Source of the DNA: Rickettsiales bacterium
GTDB lineage: Bacteria; Pseudomonadota; Alphaproteobacteria; Rickettsiales; JAJNBL01
DNA length: 64,000 bases
Direction: 5' to 3'
NCBI GenBank assembly: GCA_021156175.1
Contig: JAJNBL010000005.1
Coordinates: forward strand, 87,687 to 151,686
Shown here piece by piece: positions 9,185 through 17,927 of the stretch. Each line of letters begins with the position of its first letter. Within the stretch, counting starts at the first letter, position 1. The translations under genes were made by a program, and so were the position numbers. The notes below the pieces were generated by a model, which did no database searches, had not been told where the DNA came from, and was given only the letters and a program-made list of their open reading frames with translations.

Positions 9185-10669
9185 ATGCGCACACGACTTC
9201 GTCATAAGGCTAGCTTACCCCTTTTCACTGCCCTTGCAGGAGGACTCTTCCTTCTCATGAGTTCTGGTGCGACATCTGCCTATGCCGATGCATCGTCTTA
9301 CCGCTCGGTGATGATTGTAAATCCAGAAGTGCTCGACGCGCTGCGCTATAGCCAACAACCGGCTCCCACACGTATGCCGGCACGGGATTATCGACCAATT
9401 ATTGTCCATGTACCGCAAAATGGCCCGATTTCTAAACAAGAGATCGCAGAATTTGATACATACGGTGTTAATATTGTACCAGGCAACCAACTTCCAAAAC
9501 CGGATGCTTCGGCTATACCACCGAAATCAGGACTAAAAACAGCAGCACCGTTGCAACCAAAAGCAGAAGCGGCCCAAGTTAAAATTCCAGAACCCGCGGC
9601 TCCCAAAAAACCTAATAATGTAGCAGAAACAGCTCCAAAAACTTCGACGCTCGCGGTTCCCAAAGCGGTAGAAGTCACGCAACAACCACTTGCTGAACTT
9701 GCACCACCACGGCCTCCTGTAGCACTAGAAGAAGCTCCTACCCCAGCTCCGACAGAAGTTGCAAGTACGCCTGAACCAACATTTTTGGTACCTCCGGCCT
9801 ATCCTAAACAACGGCCAGAAAATGTTCCAACACGCAAACCTGCGGTAGCGCCAAAATTCAAGCCTACAGGCATTGTAGCACCGGCGATTACCGCAAAGAC
9901 GGATCCTCAACCAACCGCGCCGCCTAAACTTCCAACCACCAACGTATCGGAAGGTATCTTAGGAACGGAGAATGCCCTAAAGTCCGTGAATACAGGCAAA
10001 CAGGTCGCCTCCGTGGGCGCAGCAATTGAACCGATTGCGATACCAACAGTACCTGCTGTAGTGCCAACCGCTACGCCACAGAAACAAGCCGCTTCCATAC
10101 CTCCTTTAGCGCAAACAACCACGCCACAAGCGGTAAAACTAACTCCAGCAGTAGCTCCTGTTGCAGCAGTATCCACTCCTGCGCAAGTGCAAAGAGCACC
10201 AATAGCTCCTGCCGTACTAGCTGCCGTAGTAGCTCCCGTTGCAGCAACAGCGCCTGCGGCTCCAGCTCCAGCAGCCAGCGCTCCAGCCACTTCAATTACA
10301 GCCTCTGCGCCTGCAGAGGGTATGTTTGGCGATGTGGCACCCGATACCGTATTTAGCATCGTATTTTCTGGCCAAGAAAAGAACCTGTCCGATGTCAGCA
10401 AAGGACGGCTGGTGCAGATAGTTCATGCGATTAACGAAAAACACCCGAAAGCCACCTTGCGCATCCGCGCTTACGCAAAACCGGATAACCAAGATGCAGG
10501 CCTTGCCCGCCGGGTTTCTCTTGAACGCGCGATTTTGGTTCGGGACTTTATTATGAATTCAGGACTCCCTTCGGATCGCATTCAGGTACAAGCCCTTGGC
10601 CTGCCTGAGCGTCCAAGTCCGATCAGCAATCGGGTAGAAGTCGTATTCTTTGATACCCCCACTTCCTAG
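9185..10669 (+). CDS. OmpA-family C-terminal domain protein with long Pro/Ala-rich region
   Basis: The 494-residue product has a basic and hydrophobic signal peptide ending near TSAYADA (about residue 36). A low-complexity Pro/Ala/Thr-rich region of roughly 300 residues follows, then an OmpA-like peptidoglycan-binding domain from about residue 390. In that domain FSIVFSGQEKNLSD, the ATLRIRAYAK strand, ARRVSLERAILVRDFIMNSG and a final SNRVEVVFFD strand fit the family. It is likely a periplasmic or outer-membrane protein that reaches the cell wall through a flexible Pro-rich spacer. No lipobox is present. It precedes asd by 100 bases. Confidence 0.8.
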   Translation: MRTRLRHKASLPLFTALAGGLFLLMSSGATSAYADASSYRSVMIVNPEVLDALRYSQQPAPTRMPARDYRPIIVHVPQNGPISKQEIAEFDTYGVNIVPGNQLPKPDASAIPPKSGLKTAAPLQPKAEAAQVKIPEPAAPKKPNNVAETAPKTSTLAVPKAVEVTQQPLAELAPPRPPVALEEAPTPAPTEVASTPEPTFLVPPAYPKQRPENVPTRKPAVAPKFKPTGIVAPAITAKTDPQPTAPPKLPTTNVSEGILGTENALKSVNTGKQVASVGAAIEPIAIPTVPAVVPTATPQKQAASIPPLAQTTTPQAVKLTPAVAPVAAVSTPAQVQRAPIAPAVLAAVVAPVAATAPAAPAPAASAPATSITASAPAEGMFGDVAPDTVFSIVFSGQEKNLSDVSKGRLVQIVHAINEKHPKATLRIRAYAKPDNQDAGLARRVSLERAILVRDFIMNSGLPSDRIQVQALGLPERPSPISNRVEVVFFDTPTS

Positions 10670-10727
10670 AATTTTCCGTCTAGCCCCCTTGCTAATGTCC
10701 GCAAAAACGGGTATGACATCCCTTCAC

Positions 10728-10741
10728 CCCTAACGTTAGGG
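10728..10741. promoter_or_regulatory. Perfect 14-bp palindrome upstream of asd
   Basis: CCCTAACGTTAGGG is a perfect palindrome 28 bases before the asd start codon. It has no loop and no T-run, so it is not a standard terminator; an operator is possible. This is the only copy I noticed. Confidence 0.3.
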
Positions 10742-10769
10742 CAATCAGTTAGTAGATAAGAGGAATGTT

Positions 10770-11783
10770 ATGTCCTATAAAGTCGCAATCGCAGGAGCAA
10801 CCGGCAATGTAGGCCGCGAACTGTTAAGCATCCTTGCTGAACGTAATTTCCCTGTGTCTGAAGTTGTCGCGCTCGCGTCGCGCAGATCACTCGGCAAGAC
10901 AGTAAGCTTCGGCGATCATGAGACACTTACATGCCAAGTACTTGAAGATTTTGATTTCTCCGGTACGGATATCGGCCTTTTCTCTCCAGGAGGAAATGTC
11001 TCTAAAGTCCATGCACCGCGCGCGGCTGAAGCCGGCTGTATCGTGATTGATAACACCTCTTACTTCCGTATGGACCCAGACGTCCCGCTGGTCGTGCCTG
11101 AAGTAAACCCAGAAGCAATTGCGGATTATACGAAACGCGGCATCATTGCGAACCCTAACTGCTCGACCATCCAAATGGTCACAGCACTCAAACCTTTGCA
11201 TGACCGCGCGACCATTAAACGCGTTGTTGTAGCAACTTACCAATCGGTTTCTGGCGCTGGCAAAGCCGCGATGGATGAGCTGTATAATCAGACGAAAGGT
11301 TCTTTTGCATATCAGGAAATTCTTCCTTCCTCTTTTAGCAAAAAAATCGCCTTCAACGTGATTCCTCACATCGATGTATTCATGGAAGACGGTTCGACCA
11401 AAGAAGAATGGAAAATGGTGGAAGAAACCAGAAAGATTCTTGATCCACGGATCAAAGTCAGCGCGACCTGCGTTCGCGTTCCTGTGTTCGTTGGACATGC
11501 GGAAGCGGTTAATATCGAATTCGAAAACCCTTTGGAAGTCGAAGAAGCATTTGAGATTCTCAGTGAAGCTCCGGGCGTTACCCTCTATGACCGCCGCGAA
11601 CCGGGAGGATATGCAACGCCGATAGAATGCGTCCGTGAAGATGGGGTATTTATATCCCGTATCCGTAAAGACCCATCCGTAGAACACGGGCTAAACATTT
11701 GGGTAGTGGCGGATAACTTACGCAAAGGTGCTGCTTTAAACGCCGTGCAAATCGCGGAAGAACTGATCAAAAATTACATTTAA
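10770..11783 (+). CDS. asd: Aspartate-semialdehyde dehydrogenase
   Basis: Asd reduces aspartyl phosphate to aspartate semialdehyde with NADPH. This is the branch point to lysine, diaminopimelate, threonine and methionine. The 337-residue protein has the NADP loop GATGNVG (residues 9-15), the active-site Cys131 in ANPNCSTIQ, and the downstream YQSVSGAGKAAMDEL segment. A GAGGAA ribosome-binding site lies just before the ATG. Threonine synthase (thrC) is elsewhere in the window (34-35 kb), so the pathway genes are scattered. A 14-bp palindrome lies in the leader. Confidence 0.97.
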   Translation: MSYKVAIAGATGNVGRELLSILAERNFPVSEVVALASRRSLGKTVSFGDHETLTCQVLEDFDFSGTDIGLFSPGGNVSKVHAPRAAEAGCIVIDNTSYFRMDPDVPLVVPEVNPEAIADYTKRGIIANPNCSTIQMVTALKPLHDRATIKRVVVATYQSVSGAGKAAMDELYNQTKGSFAYQEILPSSFSKKIAFNVIPHIDVFMEDGSTKEEWKMVEETRKILDPRIKVSATCVRVPVFVGHAEAVNIEFENPLEVEEAFEILSEAPGVTLYDRREPGGYATPIECVREDGVFISRIRKDPSVEHGLNIWVVADNLRKGAALNAVQIAEELIKNYI

Positions 11784-11840
11784 TTCGCGATCTGGCCGTG
11801 CTATTCTTTGGAGCATCGCTCTAATCAAAGAAGAGGAACC

Positions 11841-13784
11841 ATGAATAGCCGGCCTTCACGCCTTATTCTCAACGCCTTGCGTATGTCCTTTGGGTGTGCG
11901 CTCCTCCTTTTCCCGTTAGCATCGCATGCAGGCGTGCCAACAAAAGGCGATATCCTTCATTATCTCGAAGCGCAACGTGATGCGGGCGAACCACTCGATC
12001 TCGTAGCAAAATTCGGAAAAGAGCTCGCCGGCGCGGACTTGTCCGAGCTTGATCTACGTGGTGCAAATTTAGAAGGGGCGAATCTCCAAGGCGCAAACCT
12101 TCGCGAAGCGGATCTTTCAGAAACTAACCTCAAATCCGCAAATCTTTCGGGAGCCTCACTTCCGCATGCAGATCTTTTGGGAAGCCATCTTGAGAACGCA
12201 AATTTATCACGCGCCATGATGCGTTATGTTGAAGGGCAAGAGGCCGTCTTTACAGGCGCTACACTCGAAGGGGCAGACCTTTCCTTTGCCAATTTTGAAG
12301 AAGCGTTTTTCGATAATACCAAATGTGCAAAAGCACAATTCACGAACACCATTATGACAAAAGCCAACGCAAGCGGCGCGGATTTTACCGAAGCCGATAT
12401 GCGCGGGATCAACCTCAATCATACCATCCTGGATAAAGCAATCTTCGCACGCGCATTTCTCTATAATGCCGATATCCGTTTTTCCTCTGCGAAAGAAGCG
12501 GATTTTACCGAAAGCTACCTTGAAAGCGCATTCCTTTATAAAAGCGATTTCACCGGCGCCCTCTTTAAGAATGCTAATTTAAGCAAAACCAACTTAAAAG
12601 AATCTGTCTTCCAAAAGAGTATCATGGAAGGAGCGAATCTTTTTAAAGCACGGATGGCACAAATCTCCGGACACGAAATGAATCTCCAACGAAGTAATCT
12701 CGCTTACACTACCTTACGGGAAAGCGACCTCCGCGGCGCATTGTTTGATTTTGCAATCATGACGGAAGCGAATCTCACCCAGGCACGCCTGGATAGCGCA
12801 CAACTCCATAACGTATATTTGCGTAAAGCGAATTTAACCGGCGCACAATTAAACGGGGCCTATTTCACCCACGCAAATCTTGCCTATGCGAATTTAGGCC
12901 ATACCTCCGCAGAAGGTACGAATTTTTCTCATGCGGATCTTTCCTATTCCAACCTTTCTCACTCAGGGCTCGATGGCGCACAATTTAGCAACAGTAAACT
13001 TTATCACGCCGATTTCGATAAAGCCTCGATGAAGAAAACGGATTTCAGCCACGCCGATTTAAGTAGCGCTTACCTGCATGATATCAGTCTTTCCAAAGAC
13101 ACCATCTTTGAGCGCGCAATTTTATCAGGAGCTAATCTTTCAGGCATTATGATCACCGACTTAACGCTGAATCTCACCACGGTTCGCTATCTTATCCTTA
13201 CGAATATTGATCTAACGCCTGAGCAAGAAAAAGTCCTGACCGACACCGGCGTTTTCATCTCTCCTGAGCAAATCGCCCAAGCGCTAAAGAAAGGGGTAGA
13301 CCTCGGATATCTCAATCTACGCGGACTCGATTTCAGCGGACTGGATCTCTCTTCGGCGAAACTACGCTTTGCTGATCTTTCCTTTGCGGATCTCACCGAC
13401 ACGACCATGAATAAAGCGGATCTCACCGGCGCAGACCTCAATCACGGCATTCTTAAGAATGCACAATTGAGTGAAGCGAACCTAAAAGGCGCAAATATTC
13501 GTAACGGCATGTTGGATAACGCAACACTGAGCAATGCGAATCTATCACAAGCCTCGCTCACACACGCTTCGTTACAAAATGCAGCACTGATTCGAACGGA
13601 TTTTAGTTTCGCTGATTTAAAAAGTGCAAACCTTCAAGGCGCCAATGGAACGCAAGCCGTTTTTGATAAAGCCTCGCTGCATAACACCTTATGGGCCGGA
13701 GCTATCTTAAACAATGCGTCGTTTAAGAATGTGATTGGCATTACAAAAGACGAACTCGCCGCGCAGCTGAAAGCAAAAAAGTAA
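11841..13784 (+). CDS. Exported pentapeptide-repeat protein
   Basis: The 647-residue product starts with a signal peptide (basic N-region, hydrophobic core, ending near SHAG). Two long blocks of A(D/N)Lxx pentapeptide repeats follow (about residues 60-440 and 500-630), separated by a non-repeat stretch near 445-490. Such repeats fold into a right-handed quadrilateral beta-helix. Members act as scaffolds or DNA-mimic inhibitors, but the signal peptide places this one outside the cytoplasm and argues against a gyrase-protecting role. The start at 11841 is chosen over a TTG at 11808 because GAGG lies just upstream and the signal peptide then begins at residue 1. Function unknown. Confidence 0.88.
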   Translation: MNSRPSRLILNALRMSFGCALLLFPLASHAGVPTKGDILHYLEAQRDAGEPLDLVAKFGKELAGADLSELDLRGANLEGANLQGANLREADLSETNLKSANLSGASLPHADLLGSHLENANLSRAMMRYVEGQEAVFTGATLEGADLSFANFEEAFFDNTKCAKAQFTNTIMTKANASGADFTEADMRGINLNHTILDKAIFARAFLYNADIRFSSAKEADFTESYLESAFLYKSDFTGALFKNANLSKTNLKESVFQKSIMEGANLFKARMAQISGHEMNLQRSNLAYTTLRESDLRGALFDFAIMTEANLTQARLDSAQLHNVYLRKANLTGAQLNGAYFTHANLAYANLGHTSAEGTNFSHADLSYSNLSHSGLDGAQFSNSKLYHADFDKASMKKTDFSHADLSSAYLHDISLSKDTIFERAILSGANLSGIMITDLTLNLTTVRYLILTNIDLTPEQEKVLTDTGVFISPEQIAQALKKGVDLGYLNLRGLDFSGLDLSSAKLRFADLSFADLTDTTMNKADLTGADLNHGILKNAQLSEANLKGANIRNGMLDNATLSNANLSQASLTHASLQNAALIRTDFSFADLKSANLQGANGTQAVFDKASLHNTLWAGAILNNASFKNVIGITKDELAAQLKAKK

Positions 13785-13791
13785 GAGCCTG

Positions 13792-14457
13792 CTAGCTTTC
13801 CTTAATGCTTTGTAAAATCTTCGGTGCCAACCCCGCCTTCACCAACTTCGCAGCATAACGCGCAAGGGCATCCACTTCGATGTGGAAACGATTCCCTGCT
13901 TGGGCATGATGGAGTGCCGTAAACTCCCACAAAATCGGCACAACATACGTTGCAATCCAGGCTTCCTGATTATTCACCTCATGGACTGGCAGTGCAACAC
14001 CATCAACAGTCACAGAACCTCCCGGCACAAGATAGGGAAGCAATTGCTTAGGCACATTATAGGTAAGCTTATGCGTATCCCCGACCTTCAGCACATGAGA
14101 AAGTGTGGCCATACCATCCGGACGGCCATTGACGATGTGCCCTGTCATATAAGCACCATGCACGAGAGGCAGCTCCAGATTTAACATCTGTCCACGCTTC
14201 CATTGCCCGACTAATGTATTTTCAAACGCCTGAGTAGAAACCTCAACCGTACACCAGCTTTCCTCTTCATCATCAAGTGCGCGTCCCGTTGCGCCTCCCT
14301 TAGCAATAATAGGAAATGCTACGCCATTACATGCAATCGTATGATGTTCTTGCATTCGATCAGGATGATAATGCGCGGTAATAGTAAGCCGGCGGCTTTG
14401 CGCCACCTCCTCAAGAAGAATCACCTGCCCTACATCCGTAATAAGACCGGTATACAT
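13792..14457 (-). CDS. Riboflavin synthase alpha-chain homologue with degenerate active-site motifs
   Basis: The 221-residue protein keeps the two-lumazine-binding-domain layout of riboflavin synthase (opening MYTGLITDVG, central GHIVNG, closing ALARYAAKL). Riboflavin synthase converts two 6,7-dimethyl-8-ribityllumazine molecules into riboflavin. The signature motifs have changed in the same way in both halves: the usual GVCLTV is GVAFPI, the usual GxSLTVNEV is GVALPVHEV, and GHVDG is GRPDG. By my alignment the residues equivalent to E. coli Cys48 and His102 are lost. The start at 14457 is favoured because GGAGG lies at the right distance; a longer frame from 14472 would place that site inside the coding region. 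It may be a weak enzyme or a flavin/lumazine-binding protein. ribH is at 51 kb. Confidence 0.75.
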   Translation of the reverse strand: MYTGLITDVGQVILLEEVAQSRRLTITAHYHPDRMQEHHTIACNGVAFPIIAKGGATGRALDDEEESWCTVEVSTQAFENTLVGQWKRGQMLNLELPLVHGAYMTGHIVNGRPDGMATLSHVLKVGDTHKLTYNVPKQLLPYLVPGGSVTVDGVALPVHEVNNQEAWIATYVVPILWEFTALHHAQAGNRFHIEVDALARYAAKLVKAGLAPKILQSIKES

Positions 14458-14633
14458 TACCACTTCCTCCATTCCACCCGCAGGAACCCTATCCTTCCTT
14501 AATTGTCACGCGAACAGCGGCAGAATTCAAGAAGAAAATTATTTCCCCATCCCAAACAGCAGAAAAGAAACGAAAACCTATTCCCGAAACAGGAAGAAAG
14601 CTTTATAATTATAAGCTATAGTTGTCTCAATTT

Positions 14634-14745
14634 AGATTACCATGAAGCGAAAATAACGTTTTGCGAGCACCGCAGCGGAGTGTACATCAAACGTACATGA
14701 GCAGCGGAACACAGCATAAAGGACATTTGCAGCCATAAGTAATCT
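14634..14745. repeat. Palindromic interspersed repeat, copy A (about 0.11 kb)
   Basis: A 112-base element is bounded by a perfect 7-bp inverted repeat (agattac ... gtaatct). It holds an inner stem CCGCAGC/GCAGCGG with one conserved A-A mismatch and a hairpin TGTAC/GTACA. It is clearly related to copy B at 16817-16920. Paired positions differ between copies but remain complementary. It lies in the leader region of tyrA, ending 31 bases before its start codon. Confidence 0.75.
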
Positions 14746-14776
14746 TAAAGTGAAATGACCATAGAAGAGGGTTTAG

Positions 14777-15958
14777 ATGGACATCGGACGTATCACCATT
14801 ATCGGTTTTGGATTGCTGGGAAGCTCATTAGCGCGCGTGATCCGCGATGTATTGCCCTCCTGCCGTATCACCGCCTGCAGCCCTTCGGAGGCAACACTCA
14901 CACAAGCCATGGCCTTAAATCTTGCAGATGAAGTCACCACTCATCCAGAAAATTCGGTTAAAGACGCCGATATGGTTATTATTTCCACACCACTTGGTGT
15001 TTATGAATCGATCGCAACAGCCATCGCGCCGCATCTGCCTGAAGGCGCAATCGTAACCGATATGGGCTCTGCGAAACAGCATGCGATCGACACATTCTTT
15101 CCGCACTTAACGCCCGAACAACAAATTTTATTCGTTCCGGGCCACCCGATTGCAGGCTCCGAAAAATCTGGAGTACAAGCCGGTTTTCGGGAAATATTCC
15201 AAGGGAAAAAAGTCATCCTCACCCCACTGCCCAACACCTCACCGCTTGCACTCGACCAGGTCACGCAACTCTGGAACCTCGCAGGCTCACATGTTGAAGA
15301 AATGGACCCAACCCAGCATGATACACTCTACGCAACCGTTTCCCATGCCATTCAGCTAACCATCTCGAGCTATGCGATTTTCATGGATAATGCAAAGCAT
15401 GACCCAAGCGCGCTCCTTTCCCATCCGCTTTACCAAAAATTCATTCGTATTAGTGGCTCCAATACTGCCATGTGGCGGGATATCTGCCTTGCAAACCGCA
15501 AGGCAATCCTCTGTGCCTTGAAAGCACTGCACGCCCATTTCTCAACACTCAAACGGCTGCTGGAAGAAAATGATCTAGGCACATTAGAGCGCTTTATGCA
15601 GCAAGCGCAAAGCACGCGCGAACACTTCCCTCATGTGCTCGATAACGCAATGGAGACAAGCCCTTTATCATTACTCCCGCGCCTGATTGGCTGTGCGACA
15701 CTCTCGAATGTATCTTTTTACGATATGCCCCACGCCGCAGGTGGATTCCTTGATGTAACCAATATTGTGATGGCAGAACCTATCCCAAACGCTGCCACCC
15801 TCTCTGAACACCGCGCAGCTCTCCTTGTCCATGTATATAATTTCCTGGAGGCTTTCGATGCCCTGACCTATGCCATCGAAGAAGGGAAAATCACCGCCAC
15901 GGAAACCCTCCTGAACCAAGCCCATCACTGGTATGAACGGATGACCGCTTTTCGTTAG
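14777..15958 (+). CDS. tyrA: Prephenate/arogenate dehydrogenase family protein with C-terminal extension
   Basis: TyrA oxidatively decarboxylates prephenate or arogenate in tyrosine synthesis. The N-terminal Rossmann domain starts with ITIIGFGLLGSSLA (NAD(P) loop GxGxxG). DMGSAKQ and PGHPIAGSEKSG (about residues 95-137) are standard TyrA motifs. At 393 residues it is about 100 longer than the usual 290-310. The extra part after about residue 300 has several helices and ends with EALDALTYAIEEG-like sequence; I do not recognise it as an ACT domain. An AGAGGG site lies just before the ATG. trpC follows 55 bases downstream and pheA converges from the other side, giving a small aromatic amino acid cluster. 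Confidence 0.9.
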   Translation: MDIGRITIIGFGLLGSSLARVIRDVLPSCRITACSPSEATLTQAMALNLADEVTTHPENSVKDADMVIISTPLGVYESIATAIAPHLPEGAIVTDMGSAKQHAIDTFFPHLTPEQQILFVPGHPIAGSEKSGVQAGFREIFQGKKVILTPLPNTSPLALDQVTQLWNLAGSHVEEMDPTQHDTLYATVSHAIQLTISSYAIFMDNAKHDPSALLSHPLYQKFIRISGSNTAMWRDICLANRKAILCALKALHAHFSTLKRLLEENDLGTLERFMQQAQSTREHFPHVLDNAMETSPLSLLPRLIGCATLSNVSFYDMPHAAGGFLDVTNIVMAEPIPNAATLSEHRAALLVHVYNFLEAFDALTYAIEEGKITATETLLNQAHHWYERMTAFR

Positions 15959-16013
15959 TATTTTACTTCCCCCCCACGCCCTGCTATAACAAGCCAAAAT
16001 CTGGAGCATTGTA

Positions 16014-16811
16014 ATGGCTAACGTCCTTGATACTATTTGCGAGAAGAAGCGTGCGCATATCGCCGCACAAAAAGCACGCGTATCGGAAGTCATGCTGCTT
16101 GAACGCCTCCGCACGGTTACTCCACCACGAGGTTTTCTCAAAGCCATTGAAAATACCATCTTCCACGGGAAACAAGCATTAATCGCGGAAGTTAAAAAAG
16201 CTTCTCCTAGCAAAGGCATTATCCGCGCGGATTTTAATCCTCCTGTGCTCGCAAAAGCCTATGAAGCCGGCGGTGCAACGTGCCTCTCCGTCCTCACCGA
16301 CACTCCCTATTTCCAAGGCGAAGATGCGTTCCTCGCACTTGCTCGTGATGCCGTGAAGCTTCCAGTGTTACGCAAAGATTTTATGCTCGATCCCTACCAA
16401 ATCCTGGAAGCACGAGCTTTAGGTGCCGATTGTATTCTCCTGATTATGGCCGCACTGGAAGATGAACAAGCCAAAGAACTGGAAGCAACCGCCCAAGAAC
16501 TTGGAATGGATGTTCTGGTGGAAGTACATGATGTAGAAGAGCTCACACGTGCGCTGAACTGCCTAAGGTCATCGCTGATTGGAATTAATAACCGGAATTT
16601 GAAGACACTGGAAGTATCGCTTTCCACCACCGAATCCCTATGTTCCCAGATCCCTCAAGGTTATAGAGTTGTGTGCGAAAGTGGTATTGAAACCCATGAG
16701 GATATACTCCGCATGAACCGTGCGGATGTGCATTGCTTCCTGGTCGGAGAGTCACTGATGCGTAAAACCGATGTGGAAGCGGCGACACGGGTTCTTTTAG
16801 GAAAACAATAA
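16014..16811 (+). CDS. trpC: Indole-3-glycerol phosphate synthase
   Basis: TrpC closes the ring of the anthranilate-derived carboxyphenylamino-deoxyribulose phosphate to indole-3-glycerol phosphate. The 265-residue TIM-barrel protein shows IAEVKKASPSKGII (catalytic Lys region), VLRKDFMLDPYQI, and GINNRNLKTLEV, all hallmark motifs. GGAG is seven bases upstream of the ATG. It is a single-domain enzyme with no fused TrpF. No other trp genes are in the window, so the tryptophan pathway is not organised as one operon here. Repeat copy B fills the gap between its stop and the pheA stop. Confidence 0.96.
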   Translation: MANVLDTICEKKRAHIAAQKARVSEVMLLERLRTVTPPRGFLKAIENTIFHGKQALIAEVKKASPSKGIIRADFNPPVLAKAYEAGGATCLSVLTDTPYFQGEDAFLALARDAVKLPVLRKDFMLDPYQILEARALGADCILLIMAALEDEQAKELEATAQELGMDVLVEVHDVEELTRALNCLRSSLIGINNRNLKTLEVSLSTTESLCSQIPQGYRVVCESGIETHEDILRMNRADVHCFLVGESLMRKTDVEAATRVLLGKQ

Positions 16812-16816
16812 ATTCG

Positions 16817-16920
16817 CTAGGCCGTTAGCGAAAATGTGCTTTCTGAGTACCGAAGCGGAGCGTACATTAAAGTACGTGAGCATCGGAACGCAAAAAAACA
16901 TCATTTGCAGCAAGGCCTAG
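16817..16920. repeat. Palindromic interspersed repeat, copy B (about 0.1 kb)
   Basis: This 104-base relative of copy A is bounded by a different perfect 7-bp inverted repeat (ctaggcc ... ggcctag). It has the inner stem CCGAAGC/GCATCGG and the hairpin CGTAC/GTACG. It fits exactly between the convergent trpC and pheA stops (five and six bases away), where it could act as a bidirectional terminator. Confidence 0.75.
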
Positions 16921-16926
16921 TAACAT

Positions 16927-17775
16927 TTATCCGAATCTCTTAGGATCGGCGGGATAAACGCCAAGCACTTTTACATTTCTGCAGAAAAAGCCCAACTCTT
17001 CAAGCGCCAGCTGGACATTCCGCTCTTGCGGATGACCTTCGAACGTCACAAAAAATTGTGCGCGATCCGAAGCTCCACCGGGAATATAGCTCTCAAGTTT
17101 TAGCAAGTTTACATGGTTCGTCGCGAATCCACCGAGCGCCTTATACAGTGCCGCAGGGATATTGCGCGCCGTAAACAAGAGCGACGTCACAATCCGCTGG
17201 GTTTCAGGATCTGTATCAATAGGCTCAGAGGCAATGGTAACAAAGATTGTCGTGTTCTCGTTGCTATCTTCCATATTCGGTTTAAGCACGGTCAAGCCAT
17301 AAAGTTCCGCTGCCAATGCGGATGCCAACGCACCTTTGGAAGGATCATTCCAGCGCGCAACTTCCTCAGCCGCAATCGCAGTATTCGAAGCATGATGCGC
17401 CTCCAACCCCATCTCCCGTGTATGCCCACGGCACTGCATCAAGGCTTGAGGATGGGAATAGACATTTTTCACCGTCTGTAAAGTGGCTCCCTTTGGCGCA
17501 AGCAGATGGTGCTCAATACGTTGGAAATATTCCCCCACAATCGAAACATGCATGCGTGGCAGGAGATTGTGGATTTCCGCTACTCGTCCGGCTTGTGAGT
17601 TCTCAATGGGTAACATCCCCAAGGCTGCCTTTCCTTCCTGCACCGCTTGGAACACATCCTCAAACGAAGGAAGCGGCATCGTATCCATATACGGATAGGC
17701 CTGGCGACAGGCCATATCGGCATGCGCCCCTCTAACCCCTTGGAATGCAATAATGTTATTGGATGGTGCTTTCAT
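16927..17775 (-). CDS. pheA: Prephenate dehydratase
   Basis: PheA converts prephenate to phenylpyruvate in phenylalanine synthesis. The 282-residue protein has the dehydratase domain (IIAFQGVRGAHADMAC, then LGMLPIENSQAGRV near residue 65) and a C-terminal ACT regulatory domain with HVNLLKLESYIPGG. It lacks a chorismate mutase domain. The usual TRF motif near the end of the catalytic domain reads NTTIF here, so the conserved Arg is replaced by Ile. The start at 17775 gives the family's usual N-terminus; the frame is open to a TTG at 17841. It converges on trpC with repeat copy B between the two stops. Confidence 0.93.
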   Translation of the reverse strand: MKAPSNNIIAFQGVRGAHADMACRQAYPYMDTMPLPSFEDVFQAVQEGKAALGMLPIENSQAGRVAEIHNLLPRMHVSIVGEYFQRIEHHLLAPKGATLQTVKNVYSHPQALMQCRGHTREMGLEAHHASNTAIAAEEVARWNDPSKGALASALAAELYGLTVLKPNMEDSNENTTIFVTIASEPIDTDPETQRIVTSLLFTARNIPAALYKALGGFATNHVNLLKLESYIPGGASDRAQFFVTFEGHPQERNVQLALEELGFFCRNVKVLGVYPADPKRFG

Positions 17776-17927
17776 ACGATGTCCATTTTCTTTATATAAG
17801 GCCAGAAAGGGCATACTAATGCCCGACAAAGCAAGACGCAAGCAATCCGTATGGCATAAGAATCAAGCCTACCCCAAGACTATTCACAAATCCCCTGTTT
17901 TTTGCTGACTTTTATAGGGTTCCTGCT

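Noticed and set aside
10887..11687. Minus-strand frame of 266 codons
   Set aside because: Fully antisense to asd, a certain gene; no family resemblance.
14503..14700. Plus-strand frame of 65 codons before tyrA
   Set aside because: Runs into the palindromic repeat A and has no support from composition or family.
15671..16219. Minus-strand frame of 182 codons across the tyrA-trpC junction
   Set aside because: Overlaps two certain genes on the other strand; no ribosome-binding site or recognisable domain.
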